Below are positions 1-5,547 of a DNA stretch of 6,188 nucleotides, one piece after another (the first letter of the stretch is position 1; each line of letters opens with the position of its first letter). The notes under the pieces are model-generated. The model did not search any database and was not told the DNA's origin. It was given only the letters and a program-made list of their open reading frames with translations. This DNA comes from Paracoccaceae bacterium (GTDB lineage Bacteria > Pseudomonadota > Alphaproteobacteria > Rhodobacterales > Rhodobacteraceae), in assembly GCA_007121115.1 (NCBI GenBank), contig SKMI01000249.1:1-6188 (forward strand). Direction: 5' to 3'. Made by a program: the position numbers and the translations under genes.

Positions 1-42
1 ACACCGCGAACGGATCAACCAGGGATCATATCACGGATCCTG

Positions 43-318
43 TCACGGGCCGGGGCGTTGTTCGGTGTCCTGCGAATCGTCATGCTGACAGTCATCGGGC
101 CCCGGCACAGGGTCATAGCCGCTGCCGCCCCAGGGGTGACACCGCCCAATCCGGCGCAGCGCCAGCCAGCCGCCGCGCAGCGCGCCATGACGTTCCAGCG
201 CTTCCAGCGCATAGGCCGAGCAGGTGGGCTGATACCGGCAGTTGGACCCGGTGAGCGGGCTGATGACCACGCGATAGAACCGCACCGGCCAGGACAGGAG
301 CCACGCGCCGGGGCTCAT
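43..318 (-). CDS. yidD: YidD, membrane protein insertion efficiency factor
   Basis: Small protein of 91 residues. YidD proteins sit at the inner face of the cytoplasmic membrane through an N-terminal amphipathic helix and assist YidC/Sec-dependent insertion of membrane proteins. Visible here are the N-terminal amphipathic stretch (about residues 5-20), the family core with Cys27, the PTCS motif with Cys33 (residues 31-34), the HG at 44-45, and the signature CHPWGGSGYDPVP at 60-72. The tail after residue 73 is acidic and His/Gln-rich and is not conserved in the family. The ATG start is chosen because it overlaps the rnpA stop as ATGA, implying translational coupling; longer in-frame versions would run into rnpA. 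Length is at the upper end of normal for the family. It belongs to the rpmH-rnpA-yidD cluster, in which yidC usually follows nearby, but the window ends first. Identification is very sure. Confidence 0.95.
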   Translation of the reverse strand: MSPGAWLLSWPVRFYRVVISPLTGSNCRYQPTCSAYALEALERHGALRGGWLALRRIGRCHPWGGSGYDPVPGPDDCQHDDSQDTEQRPGP

Positions 319-773
319 GACGCGCGCCTTTCCGGCGCCTTGCGGCCGTGCAGCGCCGCGAGTGCGCCGCGCAGGTCGCCGCAAAGCGCCGCGAAATCGC
401 GCGTGACGGTGGCGCCGGGGCGACCGACCAGCACGTAATCCCAGCCCGGGCGACCGCCTTCGGGCAGCACCTGCCGCGCGACTTCGCGCAGCCGCCGCTT
501 GGCGCGGTTGCGGGTCACCGCGTTGCCGATCTTCTTGGAGCAGGTGAAGCCCACGCGAATCAGCGCCGGGTCGGTGGGCGTCTCGGCCCCGCTGCGCTCC
601 CGTGCCTGCACCAGCATCCCCGGCGTGTGCTTGCGCAGCGCCTGTGCCGCGCGCAGGAAATCGCGCCTCAGACGCAGGGTTTCGATCCGCACGGGCACCT
701 GTGCATCAACGCCAAAAGGCGCCGCACCCCGGGGGGTTGCGGCGTGCGTATCGTTGTCTTCGGTGCGGATCAT
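315..773 (-). CDS. rnpA: Ribonuclease P protein component
   Basis: Protein subunit (152 residues) of RNase P, which supports the catalytic RNA in removing 5' leaders from pre-tRNAs. The core begins near residue 31 with the basic RLRRDF segment. The conserved VGFTCSKKIGNAV stretch lies at residues 74-86, and the RNP signature RNRAKRRLREVAR lies at 88-100. The first 30 residues are an extension compared with the usual 110-130 residue family length; extended N-termini are, to my knowledge, common in Rhodobacteraceae. The ATG at 771-773 is preferred because an AGGGA lies 8 bases upstream of it. GTG codons at residues 26 and 28 (about 690-698) are possible alternative starts but have no clear ribosome binding site. 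The stop overlaps the yidD start. It is 44 bases downstream of rpmH and probably cotranscribed. The 5' coding end carries a strong inverted repeat, described separately. Confidence 0.95.
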   Translation of the reverse strand: MIRTEDNDTHAATPRGAAPFGVDAQVPVRIETLRLRRDFLRAAQALRKHTPGMLVQARERSGAETPTDPALIRVGFTCSKKIGNAVTRNRAKRRLREVARQVLPEGGRPGWDYVLVGRPGATVTRDFAALCGDLRGALAALHGRKAPERRAS

Positions 774-812
774 CGGCCCGGTCCCTGCCCTATGGCGCGG
801 GTTGCGGCGTGC
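718..812 (-). repeat. 14-bp direct repeat plus hairpin over the rnpA start
   Basis: On the plus strand GGGTTGCGGCGTGC occurs exactly at 734-747 (inside rnpA codons 9-14) and at 799-812 (in the rpmH-rnpA spacer). The copy in rnpA is also half of a hairpin: CGCCGCA at 720-726 pairs with TGCGGCG at 738-744, with a C/G-rich inner part that can extend the stem. In the mRNA the arm from 720-730 could pair with either repeat copy. One pairing gives a small hairpin downstream of the start. The other gives a large loop enclosing the ribosome binding site and the ATG. The repeat and pairing are seen in the sequence; a regulatory role is inference, and GC-rich DNA produces such pairings easily. Confidence 0.6.
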
Positions 813-817
813 CCCGC

Positions 818-952
818 TCAGGCCGACAGCTTCTTGCGGCCCTGCGCGCGGCGCGCGTTGATGATCTTGCGCCCGGCCTTGGTGGCCATGCGCGCGCGAA
901 AGCCGTGGCGGCGCTTGCGCACGAGGTTGCTGGGCTGGAAAGTGCGTTTCAT
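818..952 (-). CDS. rpmH: 50S ribosomal protein L34
   Basis: A complete 44-residue L34, a small basic protein of the large ribosomal subunit that binds 23S rRNA. The sequence begins MKRTFQPSNLVRKRRHGFRA, then contains RMATKAGR and ends ARRAQGRKKLSA, matching the family along its whole length with no gaps. An ATG start at 950-952 is preceded by a good GAGGA ribosome binding site with a 7-base spacer (plus-strand positions 960-964). It is the first gene of the minus-strand cluster with rnpA and yidD, which ties production of a ribosomal protein to RNase P. It is easily missed because of its size. No anomaly is seen. Confidence 0.97.
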   Translation of the reverse strand: MKRTFQPSNLVRKRRHGFRARMATKAGRKIINARRAQGRKKLSA

Positions 953-1027
953 CGGTCGGTCCTCGAGGTTTGCGGTTGGCGCCGCAGCCGGTGCATGGCG
1001 GCGCCAAAGTCGAATTCAGGCCCGGGG

Positions 1028-1054
1028 ATTACTGCCGCGCGGACATGAAGTCAA
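1028..1054 (-). promoter_or_regulatory. Candidate rpmH promoter
   Basis: Reading the minus strand, a TTGACT hexamer (plus-strand 1049-1054) is followed after 15 bases by AGTAAT (1028-1033), resembling a housekeeping sigma -35/-10 pair. Initiation would be near 1020, giving an rpmH leader of roughly 70 bases. The -35 is good (5 of 6). The -10 is 4 of 6 and the spacer is shorter than the usual 17, so this is only a candidate. Confidence 0.4.
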
Positions 1055-1120
1055 TTCGTACCGTGCGCGGGCCGGTCCCGAAACACCGCGAGGCTCCCGC
1101 TGTCCGGGCCATGAAGCGCA

Positions 1121-1193
1121 CAAACTGTAACATTCCGAGGTTTTTCGCCGCCAGGCATCAACCCGGCGTGATCCGGTCTGTCCAAGCTGTAAC
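1121..1193. repeat. Direct repeat CAARCTGTAAC in the divergent spacer
   Basis: CAAACTGTAAC at 1121-1131 and CAAGCTGTAAC at 1183-1193 match at 10 of 11 positions and start 62 bases apart, close to six helical turns. They lie between the candidate rpmH promoter and the VTT gene start, so they could be paired operator sites for a regulator of either side. I do not recognise the motif as a known site, and no convincing -35/-10 pair for the plus-strand gene was found nearby. Apart from the rpmH promoter and ribosome binding site, I see nothing else in the spacer 953-1264. Confidence 0.35.
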
Positions 1194-1264
1194 CCACGCG
1201 CCACTCTGGACGGATGTCCCCGCATGACGCGCTGCGGGCGCACCCCTTCGAAGGATAGAGCGAC

Positions 1265-2002
1265 GTGACCGACCACCCCCATCCTCCCGCGCCGGGCTGG
1301 CGCCAGCGGCTGCCGCTGCTCCTGGTACTGGCGGTGGCGCTGACCGGCGCGGTGCTGCTGCGCGATCATCTGAACTTCGAAGCCCTGCGCGCGCACCGCG
1401 AAACCCTGCTGGCGTGGCGCGATTCGCATTTCGCGCTGGTGGCGCTGGGGTTTGTGGCCGCTTACATCGCCATCGTCGCGTTTTCGCTGCCCGGGGCCAC
1501 GGCGGCCACGCTGACGGGCGGGTTCCTGTTCGGCCTGTTTCCCGGCGCGGTGTTCAACGTGGTCGGCGCCAGCATCGGCGCGGTGCTGATCTTTCTGGCG
1601 GTGCGGGCCGGGTTGGGACGCGGGCTGGCGGCACGGATCGATGCCAGCGAGGGCCGCGTCAAGCAGGTCGCCGCCTCCATCCGCGAAAACGCGTTTCCGG
1701 TGCTGCTGTCGATCCGCATGGTCCCGGTGGTGCCGTTCTTCGTCATGAACGTATTGCCTGCATTGATCGGCGTGCGGCTGGGCGTGTTCGCGGCCACCAC
1801 GTTCCTGGGCATCATCCCCGGCGCGGTGGTCTACACCTGGGTCGGCGCCGGGCTGGGCGAGGTGTTCGCGCGCGGCGAGACGCCGAACATGGGCATCATC
1901 TTCGAATGGCACATCCTCGGCCCGCTTCTGGGCCTGGCGGCGCTGGCGCTGTTGCCGCTGGTGCTGCGGCGGCTGCGCCTGATGGGCGAGGCGCGGCCAT
2001 GA
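1265..2002 (+). CDS. TVP38/TMEM64 (VTT domain, DedA superfamily) membrane protein
   Basis: Integral inner-membrane protein of 245 residues. VTT/DedA relatives are implicated in lipid scrambling or transport across membranes, but the substrate of this subgroup is not established. Hydrophobic segments are seen at about 15-33, 57-75, 79-115, 142-165, 168-200 and 214-235. Family hallmarks are the FSLPGATAATLTGGFLFG stretch at 73-90 and the re-entrant loop motif with R151, P154, P157 and N162, followed by GIIPGAVVYTWVGAGLG at 182-198. The GTG start is chosen because AAGGA at 1251-1255 sits 9 bases upstream and the N-terminus then has the normal short cytoplasmic leader. The stop overlaps the ATG of the following oxidoreductase (ATGA), so the two are probably made together. 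As I recall, fusions of this membrane domain to MerA-like oxidoreductases exist, which would support a functional link. The family call is firm; the role is not known. Confidence 0.9.
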   Translation: MTDHPHPPAPGWRQRLPLLLVLAVALTGAVLLRDHLNFEALRAHRETLLAWRDSHFALVALGFVAAYIAIVAFSLPGATAATLTGGFLFGLFPGAVFNVVGASIGAVLIFLAVRAGLGRGLAARIDASEGRVKQVAASIRENAFPVLLSIRMVPVVPFFVMNVLPALIGVRLGVFAATTFLGIIPGAVVYTWVGAGLGEVFARGETPNMGIIFEWHILGPLLGLAALALLPLVLRRLRLMGEARP

Positions 2003-3405
2003 GCCGGTTCGACACCGATATCTGCGTGATCGGCGGCGGCTCGGGCGGGCTGAGCGTGGCGGCGGGCGCGGTGCAGATGGGCGCGCGGGTGGTACTGATC
2101 GAAGGGCACAAGATGGGCGGCGACTGCCTGAACTACGGCTGCGTGCCGTCCAAGGCGCTCTTGTCGGCGGCGAAAGCCGCGAAAGCCGCCGGGCCGGTGG
2201 AGCCCGAGGCCACGCAGCAGCGATACGCCGCCGCGCAGGCCCAGGTCCGGGCCGCCATCGCCGCCATCGAACCGCATGACAGCGTGGAGCGGTTCGAGGG
2301 GCTGGGGGTCGAGGTCATTCAGGACTACGCCCGCTTCACCGCGCCCCACGCGGTTCAGGTCGGGGGTCGGACCATCCGTGCGCGCCGTTTCGTCATCGCC
2401 ACCGGCTCCAGCGCGGCGATCCCGCCGGTGCCGGGGCTGGCCGAGGTGCCGTATCTGACCAACGAAACCCTGTTCGACCTGCACGAACTGCCGGGGCACC
2501 TGCTGATCCTGGGCGGCGGGCCCATCGGGCTGGAAATGGCGCTGGCGCATCGGCGGCTGGGCGCGCGGGTCACGGTGGTCGAGGGCGCCAAGGCGCTGGG
2601 CCGCGACGACCCCGAGGCGGCAGCGGTGGTTCTGGGTGCGCTGCGGGCCGAGGGGGTGGAGATCGTCGAGGATGCGGCGGTCGAAAAGATCTCGGGCCGC
2701 GCGGGGGCCATCGAGTTGCAGGTGGCGGGCGGCACGGTGTTTCACGGCACGCATCTGCTGGTCGCCGCCGGACGCAAGCCGAATATCGACCGGCTGGACC
2801 TGGCGGCTGCCAAGGTCGCCTTCACCGACAGCGGCGTACGCGTGGGCGACGACCTGCGCAGCCCCACCAACCGTCGGGTTCATGCCATCGGCGACGTGGC
2901 CGGGCGCGGGCAATTCACCCATCTGGCGGGTTATCATGCCGGGGTCATCATCCGCTCCATGCTTTTCGGCCTGCCCGCCAAGGCGCGCGCCGACCATATC
3001 CCGCATGTCACCTATACCGACCCGGAGCTCGCCCAAGTCGGTCCGACCGAGGGTGAAGCCCGGCGCAAGTTCGGCGCGCGTCTGGAGGTCCTGCGCGTGG
3101 AGATGGCGCAGATCGACCGCGCGCAGGCCGAGGGCCGCACCGAAGGTTTCCTGAAACTGATGGTGGTCGCCGGGCGGCCCGTCGGCGCCACCATCGTGGG
3201 CGCGCAGGCGGGAGAGTTGATCGCGCCCCTCTGCGTCGCCGTCTCGGCCCGGATGAAGCTCAGCGCGCTGGCGGGCACGGTGCTGCCCTATCCGACATTG
3301 GCGGAAATCGGCAAACGCGGCGCGGGGGCCTATTTCTCGCCGAAACTCTTTGATAATCCTTTCGTGAAGCGGGTGGTACGGCTGGTGCAGAGGGTCCTTC
3401 CCTGA
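1999..3405 (+). CDS. MerA-like FAD/NAD(P) disulfide oxidoreductase
   Basis: Group I pyridine nucleotide-disulfide oxidoreductase of 468 residues, probably a cytoplasmic homodimer. Visible in order: FAD Rossmann motif GGGSGG (12-17); redox disulfide Cys43/Cys48 in GGDCLNYGCVPSK (40-52); ATGS at 134-137; NAD(P) motif GGGPIG (172-177); second FAD motif AIGD (296-299); dimerisation domain from about 333 to the end. It resembles mercuric reductase and lipoamide dehydrogenase most closely. It has no N-terminal metal-binding domain and no C-terminal Cys pair (the tail ends RLVQRVLP), so it is unlikely to reduce Hg(II). At the active-site base position of lipoamide dehydrogenase (HPTxxE) it has Tyr431 in YPTLAE. 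E195 at the end of the second Rossmann strand followed by Gly suggests NADH preference, weakly. The ATG overlaps the upstream VTT gene stop, so coupled translation and action at or with that membrane protein are likely. The physiological substrate is unknown. Confidence 0.9.
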   Translation: MSRFDTDICVIGGGSGGLSVAAGAVQMGARVVLIEGHKMGGDCLNYGCVPSKALLSAAKAAKAAGPVEPEATQQRYAAAQAQVRAAIAAIEPHDSVERFEGLGVEVIQDYARFTAPHAVQVGGRTIRARRFVIATGSSAAIPPVPGLAEVPYLTNETLFDLHELPGHLLILGGGPIGLEMALAHRRLGARVTVVEGAKALGRDDPEAAAVVLGALRAEGVEIVEDAAVEKISGRAGAIELQVAGGTVFHGTHLLVAAGRKPNIDRLDLAAAKVAFTDSGVRVGDDLRSPTNRRVHAIGDVAGRGQFTHLAGYHAGVIIRSMLFGLPAKARADHIPHVTYTDPELAQVGPTEGEARRKFGARLEVLRVEMAQIDRAQAEGRTEGFLKLMVVAGRPVGATIVGAQAGELIAPLCVAVSARMKLSALAGTVLPYPTLAEIGKRGAGAYFSPKLFDNPFVKRVVRLVQRVLP

Positions 3406-3444
3406 GACGCCCCCCAAGCCGAGCGCGCGCGCGAGGGTTTGGGC

Positions 3445-4830
3445 ATGTTTCTGCGTTCGCTTTCCGGCCGGTTCCTGATGCTGACGATCATCTTCGTCAT
3501 GCTGGCCGAAGTGCTGATCTTCGTCCCATCGGTCGCGCGCTACCGCGAGGATTACCTGCTGACGCGGCTTGAACGCGCACAAATCGCCTCGCTCGCGCTG
3601 CTGGCCAGCCCCGGCTTCATCGAGGAGGATCTGGCGCGGGAGCTTCTGGAAAACGCGGGCGTGTTCAACGTGGTGCTGCGGCGCGACGAAGCGCGCGAAC
3701 TGGTGCTGTCCTCGCCCCTGCCGCAACCGGTCAGCAACACCTTCGATCTGCGCGACCCCGGCGCGGTGGTGCTGATGCGCGACGCGCTGGCGGTGCTGTT
3801 CGACCCCGAAAACCGGGTGATCCGGGTGATCGGCGACCCGGTGCGCGAGGCGGGGCTGCTGATCGAGGTGACGCTGGAGACCGGCCCCCTGCGCGCCGAC
3901 ATGCTGGACTATGGCGAGCGAATCCTGTGGCTGTCGCTGATCATCTCGGTATCCACGGCGCTTCTGCTGTTCGTCGCGGTGCAATTGCTGATGGTCGCAC
4001 CGATCCGGCGGCTGGTCCGCGCCATGGCAGGCTACGCCGAAGCGCCCGAGGACGCGCGCCGCATCATCACCCCCACCGCCCGCGTCCGCGAGTTGCGCGA
4101 GGCCGAGGACGCGCTGCACGAATTGCAGACGCAACTGACCGGCAACCTGCGCCAGAAGGAACGGCTGGCCCAGCTTGGCGGCGCGGTGGCGCGGATCAGC
4201 CATGACCTGCGCAACATCCTTGCTACGGCCAGCCTGTTCGCCGACCGGATGGAACGCAGCGACGATCCAGCGGTGCAGCGCGCGGCACCGAAACTCCTGA
4301 ACGCGCTGTCGCGGGCGATCAACCTGTGCGAAAGCACGCTCGCCTTCGGCAAGGCCGAGGAACCGCCACCCCGGCTGGCGCGGATCGCGCTGGCGCCACT
4401 GGTCGAGGACGTGGTGGAGACCGAACAACTGGCCGCCACGGGCGACCCGACGATAGAATTCCTCGTTGATGTGCCGCTGGGGCTGAGCTTGAGCGCCGAT
4501 CAGGAACAGTTGTTCCGGGTGCTTGGCAACCTGATCCGCAACGCGCGGCAGGCGATCGAGGCCACCGGCGCGCCCGGCAGCATCGAGGTTTCCGCCTATG
4601 CCGAGGATACGGGCATCGTCATCAAGGTGGGCGATACCGGCCCCGGCCTGCCCGAAAAGGCACGCGAACACCTGTTCACCGCGTTTCAGGGCGGCGCGCG
4701 CAAGGGCGGGATCGGGCTGGGACTGGTCATCGCCGCCGAACTGGTGCGCGGACACGGCGGACGGCTGGAGCTGCACCGCAGCGATTCCGAAGGCACCGAA
4801 TTCCACATCCATCTGCCCGCCGGTCGGTGA
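3445..4830 (+). CDS. HAMP-domain sensor histidine kinase
   Basis: Membrane sensor kinase of 461 residues. Domains: TM1 at about 9-29; a periplasmic sensor region about 30-158 without a fold I can name; TM2 about 160-184; HAMP about 185-240 beginning with APIRRLVRAM; a dimerisation/phosphoacceptor helix with RISHDLRN, phospho-acceptor His253; then the ATPase domain with N-box NLIRNA (N362, N366), G1 box DTGPGLP (D397), F-box LFTAF and G2 box GGIGLGL (421-427). All catalytic motifs are present, so it should be active in autophosphorylation. The ATG at 3445 is preferred over an in-frame TTG two codons upstream because GAGGG at 3433-3437 is spaced 7 bases from it. It lies 39 bases after the oxidoreductase and may share its transcript. 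No response regulator is adjacent (a tRNA follows), so the partner must be elsewhere. The signal sensed is unknown. Confidence 0.92.
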   Translation: MFLRSLSGRFLMLTIIFVMLAEVLIFVPSVARYREDYLLTRLERAQIASLALLASPGFIEEDLARELLENAGVFNVVLRRDEARELVLSSPLPQPVSNTFDLRDPGAVVLMRDALAVLFDPENRVIRVIGDPVREAGLLIEVTLETGPLRADMLDYGERILWLSLIISVSTALLLFVAVQLLMVAPIRRLVRAMAGYAEAPEDARRIITPTARVRELREAEDALHELQTQLTGNLRQKERLAQLGGAVARISHDLRNILATASLFADRMERSDDPAVQRAAPKLLNALSRAINLCESTLAFGKAEEPPPRLARIALAPLVEDVVETEQLAATGDPTIEFLVDVPLGLSLSADQEQLFRVLGNLIRNARQAIEATGAPGSIEVSAYAEDTGIVIKVGDTGPGLPEKAREHLFTAFQGGARKGGIGLGLVIAAELVRGHGGRLELHRSDSEGTEFHIHLPAGR

Positions 4831-4863
4831 TCGGGCGCGCGCGCTTTTCCGGCACTGCGCCCC

Positions 4864-4892
4864 TTGCAAAGCCCCGGCAGGGACGCTATCAG
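4864..4892 (+). promoter_or_regulatory. Promoter of the tRNA-Arg gene
   Basis: TTGCAA at 4864-4869, a 17-base spacer, and TATCAG at 4887-4892 form a good housekeeping promoter. Initiation would fall at about 4899-4900, leaving a 5' leader of only about 4 bases before the mature tRNA. It lies just after the kinase gene stop, so the tRNA is likely transcribed independently. Confidence 0.6.
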
Positions 4893-4903
4893 GCCCCTGT
4901 TGC

Positions 4904-4980
4904 GCGCCCGTAGCTCAGCTGGATAGAGCACCAGACTACGAATCTGGGGGTCAGAGGTTCGAATCCTTTCGGGCGCGCCA
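4904..4980 (+). tRNA. tRNA-Arg (anticodon ACG)
   Basis: A complete 77-base cloverleaf. Acceptor stem GCGCCCG (4904-4910) pairs with CGGGCGC (4970-4976). The D stem is GCTC/GAGC. The anticodon stem is CCAGA/TCTGG with loop CTACGAA, giving anticodon ACG at 4938-4940. The variable loop is GGGTC. The T arm is AGAGG-TTCGAAT-CCTTT with one G-T pair. The discriminator is G4977 and the CCA end is encoded. A34 of bacterial tRNA-Arg(ACG) is normally deaminated to inosine by TadA, so it would read CGU, CGC and CGA. It follows the kinase gene on the same strand and has its own promoter. Phage-type genes begin 300 bases downstream; tRNA 3' ends are common phage attachment sites, but no integrase or repeated att core was found in the window. 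Confidence 0.97.
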
Positions 4981-5280
4981 TTCCCCTTCCGCTTCTGAAA
5001 CAATTGCCGACGGATCGCGCAGGTCGACAGGTTTGCTGGCGCTGATCTTCATCCCATGCGCGCAAGCACAGCCACCCTGGACGACCGATCGGCTTTGCGA
5101 CGCTGTCTTGCCAGTGTCCCACGTGGCAAGCCCCATCCGTCGGGCCCGTGCATCGACCTGGGCGCTGGTGCGCCACGCGCCAGACCCGGGGCAGCGCGCG
5201 CTGCTGGCGGCTTCGATTAACCTCGGTGTGCGAAGAACTCTGCGATCCGGACCTGCCGGAAACAGCAAGGGAAATCGCCG
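4981..5280. other. 300-base gene-free spacer between tRNA and spike genes
   Basis: I see no convincing gene in this stretch. It contains one clear inverted repeat (5107-5130). The only site I can assign is the ribosome binding site AAGGGA at 5267-5272 for the spike base gene. A single TTAAC half-site occurs at 5217-5221, which is too little to call a CtrA site. No integrase, no repeat of the tRNA 3' end and no U-tailed terminator hairpin after the tRNA were found. Confidence 0.5.
5107..5130. repeat. Inverted repeat (hairpin) upstream of the spike genes
   Basis: CTTGCCA (5107-5113) and TGGCAAG (5124-5130) are perfect 7-base inverted arms. Allowing one bulged G, the stem extends inward by GTG/CAC to 10 pairs with a 3-base loop. 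No T-run follows on either strand, so it is not a standard intrinsic terminator. It could be an operator, or an RNA structure at the end of the tRNA transcript. Confidence 0.45.
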
Positions 5281-5547
5281 ATGACCAATCCGTTCGCCAA
5301 TCGCTCCGCGTCGTTGCAAGGCCCGGCCACCGACATCCAGGCCGTCACGCCCAGCGACACCGACGACCTGCCCATGATCGCCATCGCGCTCTATGTGGAA
5401 ACCGGCGGCACGGTTTCGTTCGTGACCGCCTCCGGCCACGCGCGTCAGGTGGCTGTACCGGATTTTACGATTCTGCCCGTGGGCGTGCGCAAGGTCGATG
5501 CCACGGGAACCACGGCGACGGGCATTCACGCACTGGTGCTGGGATGA
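5281..5547 (+). CDS. Spike base protein, RCAP_rcc01079 (GhsA-like) family
   Basis: Small protein of 88 residues without a signal peptide, membrane segment or cysteine. The sequence pattern, an N-terminal NPFANR, a Thr/Asp-rich segment (PSDTDDLP, residues 24-31), then IALYVETGG (34-42) and a beta-rich core ending with GVRKV, TGTTATGIHALVLG, resembles from memory the small head-spike base protein of the Rhodobacter capsulatus gene transfer agent (rcc01079, GhsA) and homologues in Rhodobacterales phages. In RcGTA this protein anchors the head spike that helps particles bind the capsule polysaccharide. The ATG start has AAGGGA at 5267-5272 with an 8-base spacer. The stop overlaps the next gene as ATGA, which fits a base/fibre pair made in fixed ratio. 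It could equally belong to a prophage. Family assignment is likely, not proven. Confidence 0.75.
   Translation: MTNPFANRSASLQGPATDIQAVTPSDTDDLPMIAIALYVETGGTVSFVTASGHARQVAVPDFTILPVGVRKVDATGTTATGIHALVLG

Noticed and set aside
953..1264. Chromosome origin near rpmH
   Set aside because: No DnaA boxes of the TTATCCACA type were seen and dnaA is not adjacent. In alphaproteobacteria the origin is usually elsewhere (near hemE).
1999..3405. Annotation of the oxidoreductase as mercuric reductase or dihydrolipoamide dehydrogenase
   Set aside because: The C-terminal cysteine pair of MerA is absent. The His of the HPTxxE motif of lipoamide dehydrogenase is Tyr431. No mer genes or 2-oxoacid dehydrogenase genes are nearby.
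4835..4848. Possible terminator after the kinase gene (alternating GC run followed by TTTT)
   Set aside because: The GCGCGCGCGC run is self-complementary but cannot form a stable stem with a proper loop, and the T-run is only four bases. A similar alternating run at 3423-3433, before the kinase, has no T-run, so these look like compositional features.
1831..4869. A 3-kb open frame on the minus strand, antisense to the oxidoreductase and the kinase
   Set aside because: Its product is rich in Gln, His, Arg and Asp without any recognisable domain. It spans two well-supported sense genes. Long antisense frames are expected in GC-rich DNA because their stops correspond to rare sense codons.
5056..5220. 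A 54-codon plus-strand ORF in the spacer after the tRNA
   Set aside because: No ribosome binding site precedes its ATG, its composition is Arg/Ala/Pro-rich as in random GC-rich frames, and it resembles no family I know.
4958..5280. Phage attachment site at the tRNA-Arg 3' end
   Set aside because: The tRNA is intact, but no second copy of its 3' end appears in the window and no integrase gene lies beside it. The repeat could lie beyond the right edge.
4686..5529. Minus-strand open frames crossing the tRNA, with peptides such as KGFEPLTPRFVVW and ERIRTSDPQIRS
   Set aside because: These are the well-known spurious proteins produced by translating the antisense strand of a tRNA gene, often misannotated as hypothetical proteins. 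The tRNA explains the sequence.
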